DNA from: Chania fonticola_B
GTDB taxonomy: Bacteria > Pseudomonadota > Gammaproteobacteria > Enterobacterales > Enterobacteriaceae
Length of the DNA stretch: 64,000 bases
Direction: 5' to 3' (one strand)
Assembly: GCF_048537545.1 (NCBI RefSeq)
Contig: NZ_CP183220.1
Both the position numbers and the translations under genes were made by a program. Below the pieces are notes generated by a model. The model was not told the origin of the DNA. It saw only the letters and a program-made list of their open reading frames with translations, and ran no database searches. Below, in pieces: positions 52,526-61,178 of this stretch. How positions within the stretch are numbered: position 1 is the first letter of the stretch; every line of letters starts with the position of its first letter.

Positions 52526-52660
52526 GTGGTGCCGTCGCGAACTCAGGTCCCAGCGGACTATTCCCCGCTGGTGTATGCCCGACGCAAGGCGGAGTTTGAC
52601 CAACTGGTCAACGGGGCGGCGGTGTATGCTCAGATGCGAAGCGATGTCGGCAACCCATGA
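52526..52660 (+). CDS. Small hypothetical protein (GTG start)
   Basis: 44 codons from GTG 52526 with AAGGA 6 bases upstream: VVPSRTQVPADYSPLVYARRKAEF and 20 more residues, acidic/basic balanced, protein-like. Its TGA overlaps a following ATG (52657) that opens only 14 codons. No family recognised; may be the start of a gene now decayed. Confidence 0.35.
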   Translation: MVPSRTQVPADYSPLVYARRKAEFDQLVNGAAVYAQMRSDVGNP

Positions 52661-52772
52661 CGGTGACAGCAGAGATAGCCTGGTCAGTGATGACGGCTTA
52701 GGGGGTGGATGTTGGCAGGGTTATTTAAATCGATGGCGTTGTTGATGTATCTCGATATCAGGAGGCGTAAGG

Positions 52773-52925
52773 GTGAAGCATTTTACTTTTATGGTTTGCG
52801 CAGGCGCACTGCTGCTTGCATCAACGGCGAAGAGGGCCGGGATGGTGGTGTTTTACGCCCTATTTGGAGGCGATACCAAAGTGCAACTGCGGGTGTGCGT
52901 TATCACTTTTAACGATACGGTGTGA
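52773..52925 (+). CDS. Small hypothetical protein with signal-like N-terminus
   Basis: 50 codons from GTG 52773, GGAGG 7 bases upstream. It begins VKHFTFMVCAGALLLASTAKRAGMVV, a secretion-signal-like segment, and ends with a short strand-rich tail. It could be a tiny exported protein or the start of a degraded fimbrial subunit. Confidence 0.35.
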   Translation: MKHFTFMVCAGALLLASTAKRAGMVVFYALFGGDTKVQLRVCVITFNDTV

Positions 52926-52932
52926 CTCACGC

Positions 52933-53310
52933 ATGAACATTCGATTGAGGGTGGCATATTGCGTATTTCCCTGCCTCGCCTTCTTCGCCCCCGCGGTTTT
53001 TGCAGAAAACGTGTCGCTGAATTCGGAGTATGCAAAACTTCTGATGCTTTCATCAACCGAAGATATCAGTGCATCGTCTTTCCATTCCGACGAAGGGATG
53101 CAGTTCAGCAAATTTTCGTTACCTTATGTGGTTTTTAATGTCGATATGACCGACAGGTTCTCTCTTAAAGACAAGGCCTGCATGCCGGAAATAATAACGC
53201 AATCCATGTGTCGCCACGTCAGCGTAACCACGGTGACTATCGTTTGCCGGGTTATCTTTCACATCTGTCTTCTGCGCCGCTTTATCTGGCAGTCGCGCAT
53301 TTTTGTTTGA
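52933..53310 (+). CDS. Putative exported protein, C-terminal part overlapping the next gene
   Basis: From ATG 52933 a clear signal peptide (MNIRLRVAYCVFPCLAFFAPAVFA) is followed by ENVSLNSEYAKLLMLSSTEDISASSF and about 100 more residues. Beyond about 53210 the frame reads the CaiF/GrlA-type gene in a wrong phase, so the real protein may end earlier or a frameshift may have joined the two. No family recognised. Confidence 0.4.
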   Translation: MNIRLRVAYCVFPCLAFFAPAVFAENVSLNSEYAKLLMLSSTEDISASSFHSDEGMQFSKFSLPYVVFNVDMTDRFSLKDKACMPEIITQSMCRHVSVTTVTIVCRVIFHICLLRRFIWQSRIFV

Positions 53311-53690
53311 TGCGGCAAGGTCCGGTATCTCGCCAGGACATCTGCCAGGCGTTCTTTATCAGTACGCGACGGGCACTGGAGGTGATGCGCTATCTCGTCA
53401 AGTTTACGCATAACGTGGAATGTGAACGATTTCCCCCCGCGCCCGGAGAAAAGGAACGGGGATACCGCATTCATGTACACGCCATCTTTCGCCCGGAAGC
53501 ACCCTGCGGAAAACAACAGGCCACGGCGAGGAGTATCCCTGCCGGTGCAGCGGATAACGACGCGGTTCCTGCGCCACATGTAAGCAAAGAGCCAGGGCCG
53601 CGGCGAGTGAAAACGAGGGGTGAGCATAAATACCAGGAGCTCCGTCGCTGGTTTTTACAGCGTCCGCCGATAAACAACAATGATCGGTGA
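53208..53690 (+). CDS. CaiF/GrlA-family transcriptional regulator
   Basis: 160 residues from GTG 53208. YRLPGYLSHLSSAPLYLAVAHFCLMRQGPVSRQDICQAFFISTRRALEVMRYL fits the CaiF/GrlA winged-helix family. Related genes regulate carnitine genes and LEE, and are often found beside fimbrial clusters. A basic tail follows. No strong ribosome site is seen, so an upstream start or coupling to the preceding frame is possible. Confidence 0.65.
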   Translation: MSPRQRNHGDYRLPGYLSHLSSAPLYLAVAHFCLMRQGPVSRQDICQAFFISTRRALEVMRYLVKFTHNVECERFPPAPGEKERGYRIHVHAIFRPEAPCGKQQATARSIPAGAADNDAVPAPHVSKEPGPRRVKTRGEHKYQELRRWFLQRPPINNNDR

Positions 53691-54110
53691 GATCTTCATG
53701 ACACTGCTGGCAATCAGCGTCGTACTGATAACGTTGTGGCTGGGGATCACCGCGTTGTTGTTGGGGGGGATGTGGGTACTAACGCCACCGTCGCGGTTGT
53801 CGCGGGAAATATCGATGGTGTGGCCGTGGCGTTTCTTACGCGGGGCGATGGGGATAGGAGGGACTGTGCGAGGGGGGCTCCTGTCGGGGGGCGTGATGGG
53901 ATGGTATTGCGCCACGGGTTTTCCACTTTCGGCCACTCTCCGGGATGGAGGGGTCCTGTTTGTGGGGGGGGGGCCGTGTTGATTGCGTTGTTTAATGCGG
54001 GACGCCGGCAATCGTTGTCTTCGGCAGAGGAGCTCATCTTGTGCGGCATGTTGGGGGCGGGATGGACGGGGATGTCCGTCGTTGCACTGGTTTTTTTCAT
54101 CCGTTCCTGA
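53680..54110 (+). pseudogene. Multi-span membrane protein interrupted at a G10 tract (candidate phase-variable gene)
   Basis: From ATG 53680 (or 53698) the frame encodes two membrane spans (LLAISVVLITLWLGITALLLGGMWVL ...) and reads LRDGGVLFVGGGPC-stop across a run of ten G (53964-53973). Shifted at that run, the other frame continues VLIALFNAGRRQSLSSAEELILCGMLGAGWTGMSVVALVFFIRS to TGA 54110, giving about 143 residues with four spans. Eight or eleven G would restore the frame. It lies between two fimbrial regulators and may be the counterpart of the small membrane protein at 12213. Confidence 0.6.
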
Positions 54111-54182
54111 CCTTAGGGGACAGTATTACCGTAACGATTTCACGGCAATACGCCGTGTCGGGCGGAGTGGCGTGTCTGGGAT

Positions 54183-54857
54183 ATGCAGCGTTCAACAGGG
54201 GGGGTTATAGGGTCTGAAGGGGGACATGTTTTGAATACACATACAGGTTGTCAGCTCACCCTTATGGATACCTGCAGCTATGGACGAATGGGCCTGGCAG
54301 CGGTCTTCAGTGGTGCGCTGTCCATCAGCAGCGTGACCGTCACGGGGTCTCTGCAAGAGGCATTTTCGACAATGTTGTGCTCGGCGAAGCATGACGAGGC
54401 GATGCGGCATCTGGTGATACGTTTGCCGACAACTGCCCAGGCGGCCCTGGTATTGCTTTTGCAACTGAGTGACATTATTGAGGCGGGAGCCTTCACTTAT
54501 CAGCAGGTGATGGTGCTTTCTCCCTTCGATGTGTCAGTTGTACAGCGCATGATAACGACTCTGGGGATGGACGGTATCCATGTTGTCGACGACCGCTTAT
54601 CGGTCTTGAATTTATACCGGGCGATACTTCCCGTGAATGGATGTAAGGACGAGGCGAAGCTGCATCGGTCTGTCCTCTCCCGATTAACGCCGGGTGAACG
54701 CAAAGTCTTGTATTACTCCCTGATGAATTGGCCAATCCATCGGCAGGCGCGCAGTTGGCGCGTCAGTCCGAAAACCATTTATACCCAACGTGCCGGAGCC
54801 CTCCGTAAATTAGGTGTGGCGGATATTTTGTCCTTACTACGTTACTTGAATCCATAA
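54183..54857 (+). CDS. LuxR-type regulator of the Afa-like locus
   Basis: 224 codons from ATG 54183; TTG 54231 (NTHTGCQLTLMDTCSYGRMGLAAVFS) with GGGGGA upstream fits the domain start better. The N-terminal half is receiver-like but lacks clear acidic residues. The C-terminal HTH is LTPGERKVLYYSLMNWPIHRQARSWRVSPKTIYTQRAGALRKLGV. Probably regulates the fimbrial operon upstream, as the LuxR-type gene does in the pap-like locus. Confidence 0.78.
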   Translation: MQRSTGGVIGSEGGHVLNTHTGCQLTLMDTCSYGRMGLAAVFSGALSISSVTVTGSLQEAFSTMLCSAKHDEAMRHLVIRLPTTAQAALVLLLQLSDIIEAGAFTYQQVMVLSPFDVSVVQRMITTLGMDGIHVVDDRLSVLNLYRAILPVNGCKDEAKLHRSVLSRLTPGERKVLYYSLMNWPIHRQARSWRVSPKTIYTQRAGALRKLGVADILSLLRYLNP

Positions 54858-54974
54858 GGAGAAAATAGCGTGATGGGGGTATTTGTGGGGCTGAGTACGA
54901 TACATAAATAGGTTGTCTGACTGGGTCATGACGCCGAGTTAGTGTTATTGTATGCTTTGCTTTTTGGATGACTG

Positions 54975-55250
54975 ATGGCAAAGGTTGATGTGGTTTGTCC
55001 CCGCTGTTCTGAAACTCAGGGTGTGATCAGAAACGGTCATTCCAGCTCAGGAACGCAGCTCTATCGCTGCAAACTATGCCTGAAGACCTTCCAGCTCAGC
55101 TATCGCTACAACGGAGCTAAACCCGAAACCCATCAGACCATTATTGATATGGCGATGAACGGCTCCGGATGCCGCGATACCGCAAGGGTATTGAAGATAA
55201 GCCTCAACACCGTTCTCCGTCATCTAAAAAACTTGCCCCGCATCAGGTAG
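54975..55250 (+). CDS. insA: IS1-family InsA, copy C
   Basis: 91 residues with the zinc finger CPRC ... CKLC and HTH; identical to copy B. Confidence 0.88.
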   Translation: MAKVDVVCPRCSETQGVIRNGHSSSGTQLYRCKLCLKTFQLSYRYNGAKPETHQTIIDMAMNGSGCRDTARVLKISLNTVLRHLKNLPRIR

Positions 55251-55672
55251 CGCAAAACGTTGAGCCAGGGGCAGAAGTCGTTATCTGCTGTGAAGCCGAT
55301 GAGCAGTGGTCGTATGTCCGCTGTAAAGACAATCCGCGCTGGCTGTTTTATGCCTATGACCGTATCCGCAAACGTGTTCTCGCCCATGCATTTGGCCCAC
55401 GTAACGCTCTGACATTGCAGCGTCTTCTGGCTTTACTGAGTCGGTTTAACATTGCCTTCTACATGACCGATGCATGGCCGGTCTATCAGACGCTGCTGGC
55501 CTCAACCAGCCATGTTATCAGCAAGAAATATACTCAGCGGATAGAACGACATAATCTGAATCTGAGAACTCACATCAAACGCCTTGCCCGCAAAACCATC
55601 TGCTTCTCAAAGTCAGAAGAGATGCACGATAAGATCATCGGTTCGTATCTGACAATCAACCACTACCACTAA
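55169..55672 (+). CDS. insB: IS1-family InsB transposase frame, copy C
   Basis: 167 codons overlapping insA; A6C slippage site CATCTAAAAAACTTG present. Identical protein to copies A and B. Confidence 0.88.
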   Translation: MPRYRKGIEDKPQHRSPSSKKLAPHQVAQNVEPGAEVVICCEADEQWSYVRCKDNPRWLFYAYDRIRKRVLAHAFGPRNALTLQRLLALLSRFNIAFYMTDAWPVYQTLLASTSHVISKKYTQRIERHNLNLRTHIKRLARKTICFSKSEEMHDKIIGSYLTINHYH

Positions 55673-55687
55673 ATCTGCGTCACGACC

Positions 55688-56477
55688 GTTGTCAGGTAAC
55701 ATGCTGTTTTTTGTGATGTTACCTGAATATGTCTCTGATAAGAAAAGCCTTTAAACGCCTGCATTATCCCCACTAATGTTATCGCTCAGTGTGTTCGCTG
55801 GTACCTCGCTTATTCACTGAGCCTGCGAAACCTCGAAGAGATGATGGCAGAGCGTGGAATTGTCCTTGACCATTCGACGCTGCACCGTTGGGTTATCCGC
55901 CTGGTACCGCTGCTGGATAAAGCTTTTCGCCGACACAAGCGCACAATAGGTCGGCGGTGGCGAATGGACGAAACCTACATCAAAATCAAAGGCCAGTGGA
56001 AATATCTGTACCGAGCCGTAGATACCGATGGCAAAACCATCGACTTCCTGCTGACCGCCAAACGGGATGCTGCAGCGGCATTACGCTTCTTTCGCAAGGC
56101 CATTCGACAACAGGGTGCACCTGCGATAGTGACCATTGATAAAAGTGGTGCCAACACGGCAGCGCTGACTATACTCAACGCCAACAAACCAGAAGAAGAA
56201 ACCATTACTGTCAGGCAGAACAAGTATCTTAATAATCTGGTTGAACAAGATCACCGCAACATCAAACGCCGCATACAGCCGATGCTGGGATTCAGCTCGT
56301 TTCGACGGGCACAGACGATCCTGGCCGGCATCGAACTGATCCATATGATACGAAAAGGACAATATCAACATCCGCAAAGTGAGGGATTGTCGCCTGCGGA
56401 ACAATTCTATTTGCTGGCTGCCTAAATAACCGACAGCGCAACTTTTGCCAACTTCATGTCACTAATGCGACAGAACC
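55688..56477 (+). mobile_element. IS6-family element with frameshifted transposase
   Basis: Starts at GTTGTCAGGTAACATGCTG (the first bases of the end are missing at the IS1 joint) and runs to the terminal repeat at 56477. The transposase begins MSLIRKAFKRLHYPH and then hits TAA; the frame resumes at VIAQCVRWYLAYSLSLRNLEEMM. From 55841 the rest (194 codons, all DDE residues) is open. The same CCCCACTAATGTT change occurs in the fragment at 56478-56668. Confidence 0.85.
55841..56425 (+). pseudogene. IS6-family transposase lacking its first 38 residues by frameshift
   Basis: Open from ATG 55841 (MMAERGIVLDHSTLHRW) to TAA 56425 with the catalytic RMDETYIKIK, TIDKSGANTAAL and EQDHRNIKRR motifs. 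The N-terminal helix-turn-helix start lies in another frame upstream. An internal start could give a partial protein. Confidence 0.8.
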
Positions 56478-56668
56478 CTGTGTTCAGCCATCATTTCTTC
56501 GAGGTTACGCAAACTCAGTGCGTAAGCCAGATACCAGCGAACACACTGAGCGATAACATTAGTGGGGATAATGCAGGCGTTTGAAGGCTGTTCGTATTAA
56601 TGACATCGTCAGATAACATAGCATAAAAAAACAGCATGTTAACCGACGGGCGCTTAATGCAACAGAGC
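56478..56668 (-). mobile_element. IS6-family 5' fragment, reverse orientation
   Basis: Reads leftward from terminal repeat GGCTCTGTTGCATTA through the start of a transposase (MSLIRTAFKRLHYPH then a stop), facing the preceding IS6-family element tail to tail. It has the same frameshift as its neighbour. Confidence 0.78.
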
Positions 56669-56703
56669 CCCTTTAAGCCTGTTGTCTGATACCCAAGGCT
56701 GAT

Positions 56704-59700
56704 TTATGAACCATGCCGATTCATAAATCTATCTATTAAACTGCAAAGCTGTGTTACCTGTAGAGTAAGCATATCCAACTCCGATTGAATAGATACACCT
56801 TTACTATCATCCTGTAAATTTCGCATCAACGTTTCACAACATTTAACAATTTCTTCCGCTCTTAAAATCTGCAATGTTCCAGTAAGCCGATGTAAAGCAT
56901 GTTTGGCAGAAACCGGATCATGTGACGCTAGGGCATGTTGAATGCCAAGAAGATCGATTTCACTTTCATTTTTAGCGTGTGACAATATCTGGGATATGAG
57001 TGCGGGTTCACCCATCGTCAGTGAATAAAGCGCATTCATATCGATCATTGATCGCAAAGCAACTTTTGTTACCCTCGGTTTGACCTTCTGCAAAAGAGTT
57101 GCCAAGTTTTGTAGGCTGAGAGGTTTAAATAACAGCAAGTTAAGTCCAGCTGCTAGACAGCGCTCTCTCTCCTGCTGGCTCGCATTGGCCGTTAAACCCC
57201 AGATAGGTATGTCAATATCGAATGTGCGTATCTTCTGTGTAAGCTCGACTCCATCCAGATCCGGCATGTTGATATCCGTGATCAGCAGATCATACATCTT
57301 TCTATTTAATGTATCCAAAGCGTTATTTGCGTTGGTGGCCTCATCCACACTGTGGCCTAATTCACCAAGTTGACGACTAATCAATAAAAGATTTATTGGA
57401 TTATCATCAACAATCAGTACATTTAATTTATTATCACTGATGGTAGTAATACTATTTTCGGAGTAATTGGATATGTAGCTAGAAGCTACCGCTGATAACT
57501 TTGTTGGGATCTCTATGGTGAACGTAGTGCCCTGACTCGTCGATTTTGATATAAATATGCGACCATCCATCAAACTGATTATTTCATGGCATATCGATAA
57601 GCCAAGGCCTGAGCCAATTTTAAACTTGCCCGATGAAGTTTGGTTAAAAGGTTGAAATAATCCCCCTTGCTCATTGACAGGAATCCCGGGGCCACTATCT
57701 TTAACATTGATCACCAATAGAGCGGCATCGTGATCTTTTAAATTTAAATTTGCCGTGATGTCTATTTCACCTTGCTCGGTAAACTTTACTGCATTGCCTA
57801 TTACATTTGATAAGATTTGACGCATGGCTTGAGGGTCTAACCATAAATGGTAATTATCACTGATATAATTTTTTACGAACATACCCAAGCCTTTTTTAAA
57901 TACCAAAGCATCAAACATGTTTATATTCGACGATAATAATGACCCAAAATCCACCCACTCATGGTGAATATCAAATTTTCCACTATCAATTTTTTCAATA
58001 TCCAGTATGTCGCCAATAAGATTAAGTAAAGACTGCCCCGTGGTATAAGCTAATTCAATGTTACTATCTTTAATATCTTGATTATTGTTTTCAAGACGTA
58101 TAAGCTCAAGAAACCCAATGATAGCACTCACTGGCGTACGTAGTTCATGACTCATTCTTGTGAGAAAAGCCCCTTTTGCTTGCTTAGCATCATTTGCTTT
58201 AGCTGTTTCAATGATCAATGCATCAGTTAGATTTTTTGATTCAGTAATATCTATCCAGCCACAAATTAATAACGGAGGCGTGCTTTCTCTGGATTTGAAA
58301 AGTGTGAACCAATGAGTCACATCGCGAACCTCGCTACCATTATTAATTCTTGCATTGTACAAAAAAATATTTTCCTTGATAAAACCATGCTCCAGGTCAC
58401 GCTGCATTTTATTAAAAATACAATTCAGTGGGTTGTTACTGTTTGAAATATAATCTCCTATTTTGGGTTGTATTTCTTTAACAAAAAATGATGAGTATGC
58501 TGGGTTGAATCTAGTTAACTCGCCATTCAGAGTAATAACATACAATGGTAAGGGAATAGATGAAGAAAGGGTAGAACTAAAATTAAGCTGCTCTTCAAGG
58601 CTACGTTCTGAATCTTTTCTCAACCTAGTTTGTTTTAGTAGGTACATACCCCATAAAAGACTAATTACAATCAGTAAAGTAGAAAACAATATAGTAAGAT
58701 AGAATTCATTTTTATAGAGGTCCCAGGTTTCAACCTGAATATTTGGCATGCTTAGCCATTTGTTTGACAGTCTAGAAACCTGTTCTTGAGGGATGTTCTC
58801 TAATACTTTATTCAGTATATCTCTCAATTCATACGCGTTATTTGGTAAAGCAAAAGCGATTTCTGCATCAGCTACACCTGGTATTGTATAATAATGATAC
58901 TCACTAGAGTTATAATGATCCATATAATACTTTGCAGTCAGTTTCGTTGATATCGCTGCATCAACTTTTCCTCTGGTTAGCATATTAATAGCTACACTTG
59001 AATTTGAAACTTTAAGAAACCTCACTTCTGGATATTTATTTTTCAAAGTTGACATTAAAGTATGGTGCGATGGAATAGCTATTGTCATTCCTTTTTTAAT
59101 ATCAGGCGTGTTATTCCCATCTTCTTTTACAACAATAACGAAAGGCGTTGACATAAATGGTTTAGTAAAGATGACCTTTTCATTCCTCTCATCACTATAA
59201 ACTGCCGCAGGGTGTAAATCCCAATCCCCTTTATTAATTATCTCTGCGACATCATTATTTGATCTAGCAATGACGGGCTCGAAATCAAGTCCAGTTTTTA
59301 TATGGGCAAAATCAAGTATATCCCCAATAATCCCACGCACATCCAGATTAGAGTCGACCATGGTAAACGGGAGATAATATGGGTTTATAATGATGCGTGT
59401 TTTTTTATGCTTCTCCACCCACTTTTTTTCTTTGTCCGTAAGCAATGAGGGGCCACTATATAATGGCATATTGCCAGCTCCTATCCATGATTCTACTATT
59501 TTTTGGTGTATTTTAGGTGTTATAGAGTCAACAAATAAATTGATAATATGAAGTAGTTCTGGTGACCGTTTACTTATAACAAATGAAAGGGTTAATTTTT
59601 CATAATCCCAGACCTTTATCATGTTCAACGAATTTTCAAAATAAAAAAACAAAAAATACCCCGCCTCAATATTATCCCCAATATAGAAATCACTATCCCC

Positions 59701-60294
59701 ATCGTCAACAGACGATAATGCTTTATATGTGTCATTAAAAACAATAATGTTTGGGTTTTTAAATAATTTTAGAATAAAATCCCTATCAGGGTAATCTCCT
59801 GTGACAGCTACAGTAACATCATCATCGGTATGAAGCAGCCTCATTGAGTCCGTTTTCCTAGATATTAATGATGGATAAGAATATATTAATGGCTTTGATA
59901 ATGCCAATGAATTATCTGTTTCATTTTTTATTGATAATGGAGGTAGCACTAAATCCACCTCCCCTCGAATAATGGCGGCAAGTGCCTTTTCCCTAGTATG
60001 GAATTTTTTAATAGTGACGTTAATTCTTAGGGTTTCTTTTAACATAAGAATATATTCTGATATTATTCCGCTCAATGTGTTAGGATCCTTTACTAATGAC
60101 ATGGGGGGGCGAAATGGACCATATACCCCCACAATTAGAGCCCCCTTATTGGTTAACCACTCTTCATCTGCCTTGTTCAATTTTACTATATTAGCAGCAT
60201 AATCGCTGTGCTGAGGAAGCAAGAACATGCTGGCTTGAGAATGAATCGTGGAGCACAGTAAAAAAATAATTAATAAAAACCTATATTTATACAT
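56704..60294 (-). CDS. EvgS/BvgS-type hybrid sensor histidine kinase
   Basis: 1196 residues, same size and plan as EvgS/BvgS. It has a signal peptide, two periplasmic Venus-flytrap (SBP_bac_3) domains (about 45-270 and 290-530), one membrane span (FYLTILFSTLLIVISLLWGMYLL) and a PAS-like domain. HisKA follows with SHELRTPVSAIIGF (His about 711), then the ATPase domain (NVIGNAVKFTEQG; DSGPGIP), a receiver (LIVDDNP; LITDINMPDLDG, Asp about 1008) and a C-terminal HPt (HALHRLTG, His about 1130). This is a complete phosphorelay. The regulator gene is 4 bp upstream. AT-rich unlike the fimbrial blocks, so separately acquired. Confidence 0.94.
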   Translation of the reverse strand: MYKYRFLLIIFLLCSTIHSQASMFLLPQHSDYAANIVKLNKADEEWLTNKGALIVGVYGPFRPPMSLVKDPNTLSGIISEYILMLKETLRINVTIKKFHTREKALAAIIRGEVDLVLPPLSIKNETDNSLALSKPLIYSYPSLISRKTDSMRLLHTDDDVTVAVTGDYPDRDFILKLFKNPNIIVFNDTYKALSSVDDGDSDFYIGDNIEAGYFLFFYFENSLNMIKVWDYEKLTLSFVISKRSPELLHIINLFVDSITPKIHQKIVESWIGAGNMPLYSGPSLLTDKEKKWVEKHKKTRIIINPYYLPFTMVDSNLDVRGIIGDILDFAHIKTGLDFEPVIARSNNDVAEIINKGDWDLHPAAVYSDERNEKVIFTKPFMSTPFVIVVKEDGNNTPDIKKGMTIAIPSHHTLMSTLKNKYPEVRFLKVSNSSVAINMLTRGKVDAAISTKLTAKYYMDHYNSSEYHYYTIPGVADAEIAFALPNNAYELRDILNKVLENIPQEQVSRLSNKWLSMPNIQVETWDLYKNEFYLTILFSTLLIVISLLWGMYLLKQTRLRKDSERSLEEQLNFSSTLSSSIPLPLYVITLNGELTRFNPAYSSFFVKEIQPKIGDYISNSNNPLNCIFNKMQRDLEHGFIKENIFLYNARINNGSEVRDVTHWFTLFKSRESTPPLLICGWIDITESKNLTDALIIETAKANDAKQAKGAFLTRMSHELRTPVSAIIGFLELIRLENNNQDIKDSNIELAYTTGQSLLNLIGDILDIEKIDSGKFDIHHEWVDFGSLLSSNINMFDALVFKKGLGMFVKNYISDNYHLWLDPQAMRQILSNVIGNAVKFTEQGEIDITANLNLKDHDAALLVINVKDSGPGIPVNEQGGLFQPFNQTSSGKFKIGSGLGLSICHEIISLMDGRIFISKSTSQGTTFTIEIPTKLSAVASSYISNYSENSITTISDNKLNVLIVDDNPINLLLISRQLGELGHSVDEATNANNALDTLNRKMYDLLITDINMPDLDGVELTQKIRTFDIDIPIWGLTANASQQERERCLAAGLNLLLFKPLSLQNLATLLQKVKPRVTKVALRSMIDMNALYSLTMGEPALISQILSHAKNESEIDLLGIQHALASHDPVSAKHALHRLTGTLQILRAEEIVKCCETLMRNLQDDSKGVSIQSELDMLTLQVTQLCSLIDRFMNRHGS

Positions 60295-60298
60295 GGCG

Positions 60299-60946
60299 TT
60301 AACCTATTTCGTTAGATTTTGAAAAGGCGTACAGTTCCACAAGGTTGGCGCAACCTAATTTTGTTAATAGTCGAGACTTGTATGTCTGGACCGTTTTCTT
60401 ACTGATAAACATTTCATTAGCAATGAACGCTATATCATGCCCCTTGAGTAAGTGGTACATGACTTTAGCCTCTTGATTTGAAAGAGAATCAAGCATCTTT
60501 TCTTCTGATGAACGAGAACCAATGAATTGGTTGGTAACGAATGGGAAGTAACTGAAGCCATTCATTGCTGCATTAATGGCTGAGATTATATTAATCATTT
60601 CCATTTTTTTTGGAATAAATGCATGGGCACCGACGTCAGCACTTCGCTTATTATTTCTGAAACTATTTTCGGATGAAACAACAATAAGAATTGAATTGTT
60701 GTTGTTTTGTCTAATAACTTGAACAACATCAATGCCACTTATCAAAGGTAAGTCCACATCGATAATAGCGATATCAGGTTTATGTATATCAAACAATTTC
60801 ACACCAGCCTTACCGTTATCAGCCTCCGCTAAAACATTTATTTTATTGGCTTCAAGCAGTGTTTTAATCGCCAGCCGTGCCATAGGATGGTCATCTATAA
60901 TTACTGCCGATAAGAGTTTTTCCTGGTCCATGCTTTTTATTCTCAA
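60299..60946 (-). CDS. EvgA/BvgA-type response regulator
   Basis: 215 residues. Receiver domain AVIIDDHPMARLAIKTLLEA with phospho-Asp in IAIIDVDLPLISGIDV (near 64) and Lys in AFIPKKMEM; LuxR-type HTH LSNQEAKVMYHLLKGHDIAFIANEMFISKKTVQTYKSRLLTKLG. It is the partner of the hybrid kinase directly downstream, as in evgAS/bvgAS. ATG 60931 (MDQEKLLSAV) is an alternative start. It probably regulates surface or adhesin genes. Confidence 0.93.
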   Translation of the reverse strand: MRIKSMDQEKLLSAVIIDDHPMARLAIKTLLEANKINVLAEADNGKAGVKLFDIHKPDIAIIDVDLPLISGIDVVQVIRQNNNNSILIVVSSENSFRNNKRSADVGAHAFIPKKMEMINIISAINAAMNGFSYFPFVTNQFIGSRSSEEKMLDSLSNQEAKVMYHLLKGHDIAFIANEMFISKKTVQTYKSRLLTKLGCANLVELYAFSKSNEIG

Positions 60947-60978
60947 TGAAGAAGTTAAATAATAAGTGAAATATCACG

Positions 60979-61038
60979 TCACATAGTAGTACTATAGCTT
61001 ATTCATAAAAATAATTAATCTATAGTACTACTATGTGA
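60979..61038. repeat. 19-bp perfect inverted repeat upstream of the response regulator gene
   Basis: Arms TCACATAGTAGTACTATAG (60979-60997) and its exact inverse (61020-61038) around a 22-base AT-rich loop, 33 bp upstream of the evgA-like start. Each arm contains the smaller palindrome TAGTACTA. It could be the binding site of the regulator or a regulatory hairpin in its leader. Confidence 0.75.
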
Positions 61039-61099
61039 TATACCATACCTCTGGTTATTTTAAAAAAGTCTGCGTATACTACGAAACTTTCTTAGCAAG

Positions 61100-61137
61100 A
61101 TACTTGAACACTAAGTTATAACTTAGTGTTCAAGTAT
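61100..61137. repeat. 38-bp perfect palindrome
   Basis: From ATACTTGAACACTAAGTTA at 61100 to its mirror ending at 61137 every base pairs, with no loop other than the centre TATA. It is AT-rich, so a cruciform or dimer-protein site is as likely as a terminator. No T run on either side beyond the arms. Confidence 0.75.
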
Positions 61138-61178
61138 AATTCCTTTTCTTTGAGCTGTGAGGTAAATCGGAATATTTT

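Larger units (their letters stand above)
54924..55687 (+). mobile_element. IS1-family element, copy C (764 bp)
   Basis: Same length and ends as copies A and B, opposite orientation. Its right end directly abuts an IS6-family element. Confidence 0.9.
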
